Positions 18,501 to 26,027 of a stretch of 38,389 nucleotides of DNA are shown one piece after another; the stretch's first letter is position 1, and every line of letters starts with the position of its first letter. This stretch comes from Bacteroidales bacterium (GTDB lineage: Bacteria; Bacteroidota; Bacteroidia; Bacteroidales; F082), in assembly GCA_015709215.1 (NCBI GenBank), contig JACCQN010000032.1:1-38389 (forward strand). Reading direction: 5' to 3'. Under the pieces are notes generated by a model. It searched no databases. It was not told where the DNA came from and saw only the letters and a program-made list of their open reading frames with translations. A program made the position numbers and the translations under genes.

Positions 18501-20520
18501 TAATCATGCAAAAGCTGCCTGTGAAATGTGTAACGGGCTTGGACTGGTGTTGTTCGCTGATCCACAGCAGTTTATTACTCATCCTGAAAAAGCACTCACA
18601 ACAGGTGCCATGGATGGAACAAAGCCAGGTAGCTTTTTTGGTGAGGCTGACGGACAATATGTTCAGACTTTAAAAACCGTTGGTAAAATATATGGAATTG
18701 ATTTTGAACTTCCTTATATTCAGTTAGATGATACAGCGAGTCGGATAGCTTTGTATGGTTGCGGAGACGAGGTTTTTGATGTTGACTGGCAGTTTAATCG
18801 TGCCGGCAGAAAGGGAAATCACCAGCTAAGGACGAAATGGAAAGGCTTTGCAAATTTGATAGAGGAGGACTATCACCTCAAAAAGCAAAGTAAAAGAGGA
18901 GAAGCCTTTGAGAAAATTATCAGAGAAAAACTATGCCCTTCGTGCAAAGGAGCCCGTCTTAATTCAAAAGTTTTGTCTGTAAAGGTTGACACATTGTCTA
19001 TAGCTGAGGTCTCAGCAATGAATGTAAAGGAGGCCTGGATATTTTTTGAACAGCTTCCCGGCAAATTGTCTGGTATTGAAAAAGCTGTCGCCTTGAAGCT
19101 GCAAAATCAAATACAGCAAAAGCTAAAAATCCTGGCAGAGTTGGGCCTGTCGTACCTTTCGGCCGATCGGCCTGCTGCGAGTTTATCAGGAGGTGAGGCG
19201 CGCAGGGTGCGTATGGCCAGTCAATTGGAAGCTGATCTTTGTGGGATTACTTATGTGATTGACGAACCCACAACAGGTCTTCATCCGCGCGACACCCAAA
19301 AACTACTCGGGGTGCTCGACAAGCTTAAAGCACTTGGCAATACGATGGTTTATGTGGAGCACGATCCCGAAGTGATCCGTCATGCTGATTATGTGATCGA
19401 ACTGGGACCCGGAGCCGGCAAGTATGGCGGAAATCTTGTTTTTTCTGGAGGTCGAAGTACGTTTTTAAATACTACTGATTCCCTTACTGCTGCATATCTC
19501 AATCAAAAGTTCAGCATAACCAGCCACGAAATTGATAAAGAAAAACCGGTAATGTGTTTAAAAAGAGCTGCAGCCAACAATTTACAGCATATTAATGTGG
19601 AAATACCAACAGCTCAGCTTATAGCGATAAGTGGCGTTTCGGGAAGCGGGAAAACTTCGCTGGCTTTTGATGTGATTGCTGAATCATTTAAAGCAGGGAA
19701 ACCGATTAATTGTAGTTCCATTGATTTTGCTGATATTCAGCAGTTAGTTGTGGCTGATCAGGAAGAGATGAGCAGTTCGGTTTTGAGCACGGTAGCCAGC
19801 TTCACGGAAGTTTTTGAGTTGATCCGGAATTTATTTGCACTATTGCCCGAAAGTAAATCTCTGGGTCTTAAGAAGCAACATTTTAGTTTCAATAATGCTG
19901 AAGGCAGTTGCCCGAATTGTAAGGGGCAGGGTAAGATCAAAGTGAGCCTGGATTTTCTTTCTGATGTTTACACAACCTGTGAAGTATGCGAGGGAAAACG
20001 ATTTAAACCCAAAGTGCTTTTGCCACGCTGGAAAAATAAATCGATAAACGAAGTGCTTGAGATGGAGGTTCATGAAGCTGCAAATCACTTTAAAAGTCAA
20101 AAAAAAATTGTTCAAAAATTGGAGGTGCTGGAAGATGTGGGATTGGGCTATTTACGCCTGGGACAAACTACCAACACACTTTCAGGAGGTGAATCCCAGC
20201 GATTAAAGCTCGCCAAAGAACTACTAAAAGGAAAGCAACTCAGAACACTGTATATTTTTGATGAACCAACTTCAGGATTACATTTTAAGGACGTTGAACA
20301 TTTACTGAAATTATTTAAACGACTTGTAAATGATGGCCATACGGTTATGGTTGTGGAGCATAACCTGCATGTAATTACAGCAGCTGATTGGCTTATCGAC
20401 ATGGGACCTGAAGCCGGCTCTGAGGGTGGAAAAATAATTTACAATGGTGAGTTAAGTGATTGTTTATCAGTAAATAAATCTGCAACGATAAACTGTTTAA
20501 AAACCTCTTTAGTCAAATAG
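15562..20520 (+). CDS. Tandem (double-length) UvrA-like ABC ATPase lacking UvrB-binding domains
   Basis: The protein has 1652 residues, against about 940 for UvrA. It contains two UvrA-like halves (about 1-855 and 856-1652), each with two ABC ATPase sites. The four Walker A motifs start at about residues 38, 538, 878 and 1358; four LSGGE signatures and four Walker B motifs (DEP) are present, each followed by an EH. CxxC zinc modules recur (CKDC, CEHC...CESC, CEMC, CPNC...CEVC). Between the first Walker A region and the LFSFN motif each half has only about 30-40 residues, where UvrA holds its UvrB-binding domain of over 100. This matches UvrA2/DrrC-like proteins linked to drug tolerance, not canonical repair. 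Chlamydial UvrA is a known long relative of similar size. Cotranscription with the TetM-like gene suggests a shared protective role. Confidence 0.88.
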   Translation: MSDQPFNSKCLVVKEASENNLKSISVSIPHQSFTVITGVSGSGKSSLAYNVIFKESQRRFLSSFSSFSRLYTAKLEKPKANSITGLQAALAVKQQSTAANPHSTVGTLSGLSDHLRLLFARMGRASCVVCGKTFANSTETVCRHCAHERPRQLASLFSFNSYHGACKDCKGLGLREQIDVNKLISDPSLSLREGALVPTTPTGYIVYSQVTVDALNTVCKAHGFDVDTPWQSLTDDQRHVILYGSEKVKVLFGKHALESRLKWKGITARPRVEGFYKGIIPIMEDILRRDRNENILRFASAFACKTCKGTRLSKEALAVDLAGTNIAELSKLSVDALEKRLMEIRSEVDQQAVFDAIMEKASKRISYLKMLGLGYLSLLREATSLSGGEAQRIRLAAQIGSGLQGVLYVLDEPSAGLHPHDNQNLLKMLKALRDNGNTVLVVEHDEDTIREADYLIDIGPKAGNNGGQLIYEGNPDTLLQQPENYPDSLTAHTLSQAWQVKQIVREGFGFIEIFAAQLHNLRQIDVSFRMGALNVVTGLSGAGKSTLVHQVLAKSIRQNKAIGCDSWDTTLAIDRIIEVNQSPIGRTPRSNPATYTGLFEVIRSLFAEQPLSKILGFNKGQFSFNTAGGRCEHCNGAGRTHLGMHFLGDVEVACESCGGKRFNDATLEVTYRGKNIFEVLEMTFDEASKFFENIPPATKIIDQLIRLEVGYLKLGQPSTTLSGGEAQRVKLASELHKTTKGNGLYLLDEPTLGLHKADVAALLTALNDLIEQQNTVIVIEHDPTFILQADHIIDLGPEGGENGGALIFSGKPSELLNQPDSLTAKALNRIILKGSDASKTKQLSWNRDEFIQLKGISTHNLNQLDVKIPHGKTTVITGVSGSGKSALAFDTLYTECRNRFTESYTAYARRMMSKLSRPQLEEGSGFSPAIAIQQNNFHNDPRSTVGTMTGLSESYRLLFSRIGKTKDNQPHQMPASLFSFNHAKAACEMCNGLGLVLFADPQQFITHPEKALTTGAMDGTKPGSFFGEADGQYVQTLKTVGKIYGIDFELPYIQLDDTASRIALYGCGDEVFDVDWQFNRAGRKGNHQLRTKWKGFANLIEEDYHLKKQSKRGEAFEKIIREKLCPSCKGARLNSKVLSVKVDTLSIAEVSAMNVKEAWIFFEQLPGKLSGIEKAVALKLQNQIQQKLKILAELGLSYLSADRPAASLSGGEARRVRMASQLEADLCGITYVIDEPTTGLHPRDTQKLLGVLDKLKALGNTMVYVEHDPEVIRHADYVIELGPGAGKYGGNLVFSGGRSTFLNTTDSLTAAYLNQKFSITSHEIDKEKPVMCLKRAAANNLQHINVEIPTAQLIAISGVSGSGKTSLAFDVIAESFKAGKPINCSSIDFADIQQLVVADQEEMSSSVLSTVASFTEVFELIRNLFALLPESKSLGLKKQHFSFNNAEGSCPNCKGQGKIKVSLDFLSDVYTTCEVCEGKRFKPKVLLPRWKNKSINEVLEMEVHEAANHFKSQKKIVQKLEVLEDVGLGYLRLGQTTNTLSGGESQRLKLAKELLKGKQLRTLYIFDEPTSGLHFKDVEHLLKLFKRLVNDGHTVMVVEHNLHVITAADWLIDMGPEAGSEGGKIIYNGELSDCLSVNKSATINCLKTSLVK

Positions 20521-20541
20521 TTTTCTCCAAATTTGGGAAAT

Positions 20542-20754
20542 TCATTCTAGCTTTTTGAGTTTTACCCATTCTCCCTCACGCTCAAATAATTCTTTCCGGT
20601 TGAAGCTTCTGCCATGAATTTGAAAATAACACACTGCTGTTCCGTCACGACGGGTGCACAATCCCTGATCATTTATCGCATCGGTGATTTCTTTTACAGT
20701 CATCGCCTTCGAATGCTGTTCCAAAACTTTTTTGATTGCAAGATGCAGTTCCAT
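20542..20754 (-). CDS. Small HARE-HTH-like protein
   Basis: The protein has about 70 residues. Sequence features: a helical start, MTVKEITDAIN as the turn of a winged helix, then RRDGTAVCYFQIHGRSFNRKELFEREGEWVKL, matching the HARE-HTH (HB1, ASXL, restriction endonuclease) fold in which the domain occurs alone or fused to DNA-acting enzymes. I used the ATG at 20754; an earlier ATG at 20793 would add 13 residues that do not belong to the fold. It is convergent with the tandem UvrA-like gene, stop to stop 21 bp apart. A DNA-binding or adaptor role is inferred. Confidence 0.65.
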   Translation of the reverse strand: MELHLAIKKVLEQHSKAMTVKEITDAINDQGLCTRRDGTAVCYFQIHGRSFNRKELFEREGEWVKLKKLE

Positions 20755-20888
20755 TTTTGAGGTGTTAAAAAATAACAAGCAATTGTACAACAAATATCAA
20801 TATGTTGTGGCTTAATTTAAAAGGGAAAGATATTTTCAAAAATTTTCTGAAACGATTGATGTCCGTTTAGAACTAATTCGCAAAATCG

Positions 20889-20916
20889 TTGTTTATGAAT
20901 AAATCAATTAACTTTG
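20889..20916 (+). promoter_or_regulatory. Promoter driving the structured leader and methyltransferase
   Basis: TTG at 20889-20891, then 17 nt, then TAACTTTG at 20909-20916. Transcription would start just before or within the leader stem that begins at 20920. Confidence 0.5.
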
Positions 20917-20919
20917 CAC

Positions 20920-20997
20920 CGACTCCCGGTAATCAAACTCACTACTTGCATTATCTGGTCTGTTTGTAAGGAGGCAGGCCAGCCGGGAGTCGTTTTT
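20920..20997 (+). ncRNA. Candidate structured leader RNA with terminator (attenuator or riboswitch-like)
   Basis: A perfect 10-bp stem (20920-20929 with 20983-20992) is directly followed by five T, the form of an intrinsic terminator. Inside it an 8-bp stem with one G-U pair (20955-20962 with 20975-20982) stacks directly on the outer stem's 3' strand, leaving a 25-nt bulge on the 5' side. Six bases in the bulge (20945-20950) can pair with six in the hairpin loop (20965-20970), with one G-U pair, giving a possible pseudoknot. The terminator ends 10 bp before the methyltransferase start codon. I recognise no known riboswitch class. It could also be a free-standing small RNA. Confidence 0.6.
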
Positions 20998-21007
20998 ATT
21001 TAAACCT

Positions 21008-21451
21008 ATGTTCGAAGGTCCATTTATTGCTCGTTTTTTTGCTATAATACAGCTTGGCAGCCTTGCTTTTTTATTGCTTAGCGGACCCTGGATCGCTGAC
21101 AATTTGTGGTTGCTAACAATAGAAACTTCCGGGATTTTATTAGGGATACTGGCTTTATGGCAAATGAATCCTTCTAATATCAACATTACACCAGTGCCAA
21201 AAGCAGGCGGACGGCTTGTAACTCACGGAGTGTATGCTGTGATTCGTCATCCGATGTATCTGGCTCAGCTATTGGTTGTTGGAGCTTTGGTTATTGAGCA
21301 CTACAGTCATTTGCGATTGATTATATTGCTGGTTTTGATTGCAAATCTGATTTTGAAGTTGAATTATGAGGAGTCACATTTAATTAAACATTTTGCTGGC
21401 TACGAAAAATATAGGCAGTCAAGCTGGCGATTGCTTCCGCTGATCTATTAA
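21008..21451 (+). CDS. Membrane methyltransferase of the ICMT/PEMT-like family
   Basis: The protein has 147 residues with about four hydrophobic segments. The C-terminal half carries the family's SAM-binding signature: THGVYAVIRHPMYLAQLL followed by NYEESHLIKHFAGYEKYRQSSWRLLP. The family (isoprenylcysteine carboxyl methyltransferase and phospholipid methyltransferase-like) transfers methyl groups from SAM to membrane-associated substrates; bacterial members mostly have unknown acceptors. It is preceded by a structured leader with a terminator ending 10 bp upstream, suggesting transcription attenuation. The neighbour at 21552 lies 100 bp downstream on the same strand. Family is fairly sure, acceptor unknown. 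Confidence 0.8.
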   Translation: MFEGPFIARFFAIIQLGSLAFLLLSGPWIADNLWLLTIETSGILLGILALWQMNPSNINITPVPKAGGRLVTHGVYAVIRHPMYLAQLLVVGALVIEHYSHLRLIILLVLIANLILKLNYEESHLIKHFAGYEKYRQSSWRLLPLIY

Positions 21452-21551
21452 TGCTGCAACTCTGTCAGTTGTGTAAAAATGACACGTCACAAATCCGAGA
21501 TCTGCTGTGTGGCACATAAATTGATTGCTAGCTGCGGACAAAAAACAAAGC

Positions 21552-22145
21552 ATGGCGATACAAACGATACACAACCACGAAGGGATGCTCGCGGCTTTAG
21601 TGCCGGAAAAGAAAAATTACGTTTTGCTTTATAAAGCTGGTAATGAATCGAGTGAATGTAGCTTAACAAACCTTAAACAAGCTGCTGATAAATTAAAGGA
21701 TGTGAATATTCTGTTGGCTGATGTGAGTAAGGTGAGGGATATTCACTCAAAATATCAAGTAAAAAGTACACCGTCTTTATTGATTTTCGAAGGGGTTAAG
21801 TTTATAAATATTGTAAAAGGATGTAATGATCCAACTTACTACATTTCTCTTTTTGAAGAATCATTATTCAACGCAACTTCTAAAGAAGGTGAAGCGTCTC
21901 AAAAGCGTGTAATTGTTTATTCAACACCCACATGCAGCTGGTGCAATACCTTAAAGTCTTACCTTAAAACGCATAACATCCGTTTTACTGACATTGATGT
22001 CAGTAAAAATCAATCAGCGGCCGAACAAATGGTTCGCCGCAGCGGACAACAAGGTGTTCCGCAAACAGACATTAATGGTGAAATTATTGTTGGTTTCGAC
22101 AAAGCAAAAATCAATAGATTACTTGGAATTCAATCAAATAACTAA
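21552..22145 (+). CDS. Thioredoxin-like/glutaredoxin fusion protein
   Basis: The predicted protein has about 197 residues. The first about 105 residues resemble a thioredoxin fold (VLLYKAG...LLADVSKV...VKSTPSLLIFEG), but the usual CxxC is absent and a lone Cys in a SSECS context is seen instead. The C-terminal about 80 residues are a glutaredoxin with a CSWC active site after the YSTPT motif and a GVPQTDINGE cis-Pro region. I chose the ATG at 21552, which gives MAIQTIHNHEG; an in-frame start at 21525 is possible. The stop lies 15 bp from the groES-like gene, suggesting an operon. The protein probably acts in thiol redox or protein deglutathionylation; the partner is not known. Confidence 0.75.
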   Translation: MAIQTIHNHEGMLAALVPEKKNYVLLYKAGNESSECSLTNLKQAADKLKDVNILLADVSKVRDIHSKYQVKSTPSLLIFEGVKFINIVKGCNDPTYYISLFEESLFNATSKEGEASQKRVIVYSTPTCSWCNTLKSYLKTHNIRFTDIDVSKNQSAAEQMVRRSGQQGVPQTDINGEIIVGFDKAKINRLLGIQSNN

Positions 22146-22160
22146 TTTAAATATATTCCT

Positions 22161-22448
22161 ATGAAAGAGTTACAACCCTTAAATGAACAGGTAATCCTGG
22201 ACATAAGTGATGATAAACGTGAGCAGCGTACTGCCTCTGGCTTGATTATTCCTGATACAGCCAAAGAAAAACCGCAAACTGCTAAAGTACTGGCAATTGG
22301 ATCAATTGAAAATCCTGCAATCAGCATAGGAGATGTGGTATTATTCAAAAAATACTCGGGTTCGGAAGTGGAATTTGAAGGTAAGAAATTACTTGTAATT
22401 CCTTATGCTGATTTGCTTGCCAAAGTCGTTGAGACCGAAGAAATCTAA
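22161..22448 (+). CDS. groES: GroES-family co-chaperonin without an adjacent groEL
   Basis: The protein has 95 residues, the usual GroES length. It has the GroES beta-barrel pattern PLNEQVILDI, a mobile loop with the EQRTASGLIIPDTAKEKP region that contacts GroEL, and the closing pattern AKVLAIG...VLFKKYSG...LLVIPYADLLA. Its neighbours are a thioredoxin/glutaredoxin fusion 15 bp upstream and a strong terminator 22 bp downstream; no groEL follows. It may be a second GroES or the genome's only GroES placed away from groEL. Confidence 0.9.
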   Translation: MKELQPLNEQVILDISDDKREQRTASGLIIPDTAKEKPQTAKVLAIGSIENPAISIGDVVLFKKYSGSEVEFEGKKLLVIPYADLLAKVVETEEI

Positions 22449-22470
22449 AATCCTGATTTTCTCAGATTTT

Positions 22471-22504
22471 AAAAAAGTTGCCGGAGTTTTTCGGCAACTT
22501 TTTT
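22471..22504 (+). terminator. Strong intrinsic terminator after groES
   Basis: A 13-bp perfect stem (22471-22483 with 22492-22504) encloses an 8-nt loop and is followed by a T-rich tract. It ends the glutaredoxin-groES unit. Confidence 0.9.
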
Positions 22505-22550
22505 TGTTTTTATCCAGCGAAAAGGACTTCCGAAAGGATTTAAAATTAGC

Positions 22551-22558
22551 TAAATTTG
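22551..22558 (+). promoter_or_regulatory. -7 box with very short leader
   Basis: TAAATTTG followed by CAGCCT and the first ATG at 22565 or the next at 22571. A start about 7 nt below the box would give an almost leaderless transcript. The same TAAATTTGCAGCC sequence precedes cca at 35785. Confidence 0.5.
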
Positions 22559-22570
22559 CAGCCTATGTTA

Positions 22571-25144
22571 ATGAAACGGGTTTTATTTTTACTGCTGTTT
22601 TTTTTAGTTTTTGAGCTCACGTTGGGAGCACAGCAGTTTTTCCCTGTCCTGAAAACCCTTGAGCTAGATTTATCCAAAGCTCCAGAAAAGGCATCTCGCA
22701 ATCAGCAGTGGATATATTACAACGTGATTAATGACCAGCAGAAGGGTGAAGCACTTAAACCGGCTTATTGGGATTTTCAGGGAAGTCTCAAACTTGAAAG
22801 CACAGCTTATCGGACGAGTTTAGTCAGTTTGAAGACTGAAGCCATTTTTGCGAAACAGCCGCTTTTCTATCGCGGAATACGGGTGGATGACGTTGTGCAG
22901 CCTGATGTGATAAAAGGAAGTTTTGTATTACGCAACAATTCCGGAGCCGACTGGAAACGAAGTTTTGAGCAGCAGCTATCAGAAAATACTGCTGAATGGA
23001 TTCAAATCAGCCATGTAGATCTATTTGCTCCTGATCAGAAAATTGCCTTTGCTGAGGTAACTGGATATGATTTTTCAGAAAATAGTAAACACAAGATTGA
23101 GACACGGGTGCAGCTGGTTAATCGTTTTTATGCTACTGTTCATCTGTTTCAGGAAATATTGAATAGCCCGGAACCGGAGCATGATCTCACTTCGCTGTTC
23201 TTGGTCTGGGACAAACACCGAAAAGCAATTCTTAGCGGTGAACCATTTATTACACAGTTTGAGGATGCCATTCAACCTGACAGTCTCGATAATTGGCGTA
23301 ATCTGTATGATGGAATTCAAAGAAAAAAGCTACGTTATGAAACCCTGCTTGAACTGGCAATTGTTGAAGATGAGCATCTTGCACCTATTGATTTTGTTGC
23401 AGCTTACACTAATTCATTGAATGAGGCTTATCAACGATCCTTACAAGTTGATTTCAGAGATCAGCAAGTTTATCAGTTTTTGGCAGTTTTGCAGGCCGAT
23501 GAGCAGTTTTTAAATAAGCTCAACAGGGTAGTGGTCGAAAAATCAGTTCCTAAGTTGAAAGAAAAACTGGTCGAACAAGTTTTATTTGAAGCTAACAAGC
23601 TTTATTCAAAACAAGATTATGCTACTGCACATACACTTTTAAACTCTCTCTATAGTAGCGGTTTAGCTCTTGATTTCCAGGATGGGCAACAACGCTTGAA
23701 TAAACTTTTGGCCGATGCACGTAAAGGTGTTTTGGAAGCTTTTTTTAAGATTAATATAAAAGCTTTGGAGGCTCAAAACAGTGAAATGGCTGATAATTAT
23801 TATGCTAAAACATTGGACTTTTATGAGCAATCCTTTCAAAAAATTCCAGACGATGACATCAGGCTTTCATCGGCAAAATTGATTTATGCTTATCAGCAAG
23901 TTGCTGAGCAAAATTCTGTTTCAAAGCCTCTTACCGCTATACAGGATTTGCAAAAGGCACTACAAACAGCCAGAATTTTTGATAACAGAATTCTGCAGGA
24001 ATCCTTGCTGCAAAGGATTACAAATTTGAGTCAACTATACCTTAATAACCTCACTGATCAGATTGCACACTACATCCAAAAAGGAAATATTCAGCCGGCT
24101 TATATTTTAATTGAGGAAGCAGATCAATATGCCAATAAACAAACTGATTTGAATTTAAATTGGGATGCACTCAACAGGCAAAAGCACAAGCTTAAGGCAA
24201 TGCAACGGGATGAATTGTTTGCCGTGGGTCTTGATGCAGCGCATGCCGGAGCCTCATCAGAAGCACTGAAAACTTTCTACAAAGCAAATCTAATTGAAGC
24301 AAACCAATACAAAAATCAGGGGGCTGAAAAGGGTGTGATTGCTAAAAAGCTCATCATTGAAAAGATCAGAAGTGCCAACCAATCTGTTTGGGCTAATGAA
24401 TTGGATATGGCTTGGGAGATTTATAATGAAGCCGAAGAGATTACCACATCTTTTCACTTGAATAACGATACAGACATCAAAAATGAATTTAGGCGACTGG
24501 ATGCCAATATTATAGAACGTATCTGCATGAATGAGCAGATTAAATATGATAGAATCATGCTTGATGCTGATCGATCGCTTAGATTTGGGCGTGTTCACGA
24601 TTTAAAACAACTCACCAAACAGGCGCGCGAACTTGTCGATAAAAATCGGGGCTGCGGTATTTCAACCACTCGGCTGGAGGAGTTTGAGCAAAGTTTTGAG
24701 GAAACATTTATATACTGGGATGCTTATCAGGAAGTGCTAAATACCATGTATTCAAAGGGTTTTGAAGCTTCAATTCCAGATTATCTCGAGTTGGATGAAG
24801 CTGTGAAAAGCATGGATTTATCTGTATTAGGCAATCCACATCAGGATATGTTTACGTTCTTGCAGGAACAACAGAATCCTTTATTAACGGCACTTGCAGT
24901 GGAATACTTCATCAAAAATGAAAATCAGACAGCTGCGGTGCTTTATTTTGACCTCTTTGTGCAACAGCAACCTGTAGAAGGACGATTTGAACCATTATTG
25001 GAAAGAGCAGCGCGTTTTTTTGCTGCCCATGATGTCCGGAATGCAGCTGAGAAGGACTTGTCACAGCTTGTAAATCAATATGTTCCGGATAACAAAACTT
25101 TTAAAACTTTCATCAAAATCTATCGAAAGGTGTATAATTCCTGA
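22571..25144 (+). CDS. Large exported helical-repeat protein, function unknown
   Basis: The protein has about 857 residues. It has a signal peptide of about 20 residues ending at an Ala-Gln site. The rest is almost entirely amphipathic helices with tetratricopeptide-like stretches (for example around LFEANKLYSKQDYATAHTLL and the region near LEAQNSEMADNYYAKTL). No enzyme motif, sorting tail or membrane anchor is visible, so it is probably periplasmic. The two in-frame ATGs at 22565 and 22571 lie 7-13 nt past the -7 box; I prefer the later one. It stands alone with its own promoter and is followed by pepE in the same direction but with a separate promoter. I do not recognise the family. Confidence 0.7.
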   Translation: MKRVLFLLLFFLVFELTLGAQQFFPVLKTLELDLSKAPEKASRNQQWIYYNVINDQQKGEALKPAYWDFQGSLKLESTAYRTSLVSLKTEAIFAKQPLFYRGIRVDDVVQPDVIKGSFVLRNNSGADWKRSFEQQLSENTAEWIQISHVDLFAPDQKIAFAEVTGYDFSENSKHKIETRVQLVNRFYATVHLFQEILNSPEPEHDLTSLFLVWDKHRKAILSGEPFITQFEDAIQPDSLDNWRNLYDGIQRKKLRYETLLELAIVEDEHLAPIDFVAAYTNSLNEAYQRSLQVDFRDQQVYQFLAVLQADEQFLNKLNRVVVEKSVPKLKEKLVEQVLFEANKLYSKQDYATAHTLLNSLYSSGLALDFQDGQQRLNKLLADARKGVLEAFFKINIKALEAQNSEMADNYYAKTLDFYEQSFQKIPDDDIRLSSAKLIYAYQQVAEQNSVSKPLTAIQDLQKALQTARIFDNRILQESLLQRITNLSQLYLNNLTDQIAHYIQKGNIQPAYILIEEADQYANKQTDLNLNWDALNRQKHKLKAMQRDELFAVGLDAAHAGASSEALKTFYKANLIEANQYKNQGAEKGVIAKKLIIEKIRSANQSVWANELDMAWEIYNEAEEITTSFHLNNDTDIKNEFRRLDANIIERICMNEQIKYDRIMLDADRSLRFGRVHDLKQLTKQARELVDKNRGCGISTTRLEEFEQSFEETFIYWDAYQEVLNTMYSKGFEASIPDYLELDEAVKSMDLSVLGNPHQDMFTFLQEQQNPLLTALAVEYFIKNENQTAAVLYFDLFVQQQPVEGRFEPLLERAARFFAAHDVRNAAEKDLSQLVNQYVPDNKTFKTFIKIYRKVYNS

Positions 25145-25176
25145 ACGGGAAATCTGGTAGAATGGTCGGTTCAAAT

Positions 25177-25208
25177 TTTGCCCGATTCACGTCTTTTACG
25201 TATTTTTG
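25177..25208 (+). promoter_or_regulatory. Bacteroidota-type promoter of pepE
   Basis: TTTG at 25177-25180, then 20 nt, then TATTTTTG at 25201-25208. This is the best consensus match in the window. Start codon at 25244. Confidence 0.7.
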
Positions 25209-25243
25209 TTTCGGTAAGAAAATCTCATTAAAAAATTGAATTT

Positions 25244-25972
25244 ATGAAGCTTTTATTGATCAGCAATTCCACAAATTCCGGTGAAGCCTATCTTGGCTGG
25301 CCGCAAACTTTCATCAGTGATTTTATGCAGAAACATCAAGTAAAATCTGTGATTTTCGTGCCTTACGCAGGTGTAAATTTATCCGATCAGGGTCTTGAAG
25401 CCTCTTACAATGCTTACGAAGATCGTGTGAAAAAAGTCTTTAATGGTCTTGGTTTTGAGCTTTCCTCTATCCATCATGAAGCTGATCCCGTAAAAGCTGT
25501 GCAGCAAGCTGAGTGCATTGCAGTTGGTGGAGGCAATACTTTTCATCTGGTAGCACAAATGCAAAAAACGGGCATTATGGATGCTATTCGCGAAAGAGCT
25601 TTGCAGGGCATTCCTTATATGGGTTGGAGTGCAGGATCGAACGTTGCCTGCCCAACTTTGCGAACAACCAATGACATGCCGATTTTTGAGCCTGAAAATT
25701 TTAATTGTCTGAACCTTATCCCTTTTCAGATTAACCCTCATTATCTGGATGCTAATCCTGAAGGTCATGGCGGCGAAACCCGCGAGCAACGCATTAAGGA
25801 GTTTTTGGCTATCAATCCGGATGTTACTGTTGTGGGGCTGCGCGAGGCAAGCTTGCTTGAAATGGATGGAAATGAGCTGATGCTTAAAGGTGCCCGTCCT
25901 ATGCGGCTGTTCAATTACGGCAAAGAACCAGAAGAGATTAGCTGCCCATCGGATGTAAGTTATTTGCTGTAA
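25244..25972 (+). CDS. pepE: Dipeptidase E (alpha-aspartyl dipeptidase, S51 family)
   Basis: The protein has 242 residues, close to the 229-240 of known PepE. The nucleophile is S129 in the GWSAGSN motif, and D144 and H166 stand at exactly the spacings (+15, +37) of the Ser120-Asp135-His157 triad of Salmonella PepE. The GGGNTFHL motif at 95-102 and the INPHYLD motif are also family hallmarks. The enzyme hydrolyses Asp-X dipeptides in the cytoplasm without a metal or a signal peptide. It has its own strong promoter. Confidence 0.93.
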   Translation: MKLLLISNSTNSGEAYLGWPQTFISDFMQKHQVKSVIFVPYAGVNLSDQGLEASYNAYEDRVKKVFNGLGFELSSIHHEADPVKAVQQAECIAVGGGNTFHLVAQMQKTGIMDAIRERALQGIPYMGWSAGSNVACPTLRTTNDMPIFEPENFNCLNLIPFQINPHYLDANPEGHGGETREQRIKEFLAINPDVTVVGLREASLLEMDGNELMLKGARPMRLFNYGKEPEEISCPSDVSYLL

Positions 25973-26027
25973 TAAGGGTTGTTTAAGTACAAACTTTTAA
26001 CTTTTAATGTTGAAATAACTTGCTGTT

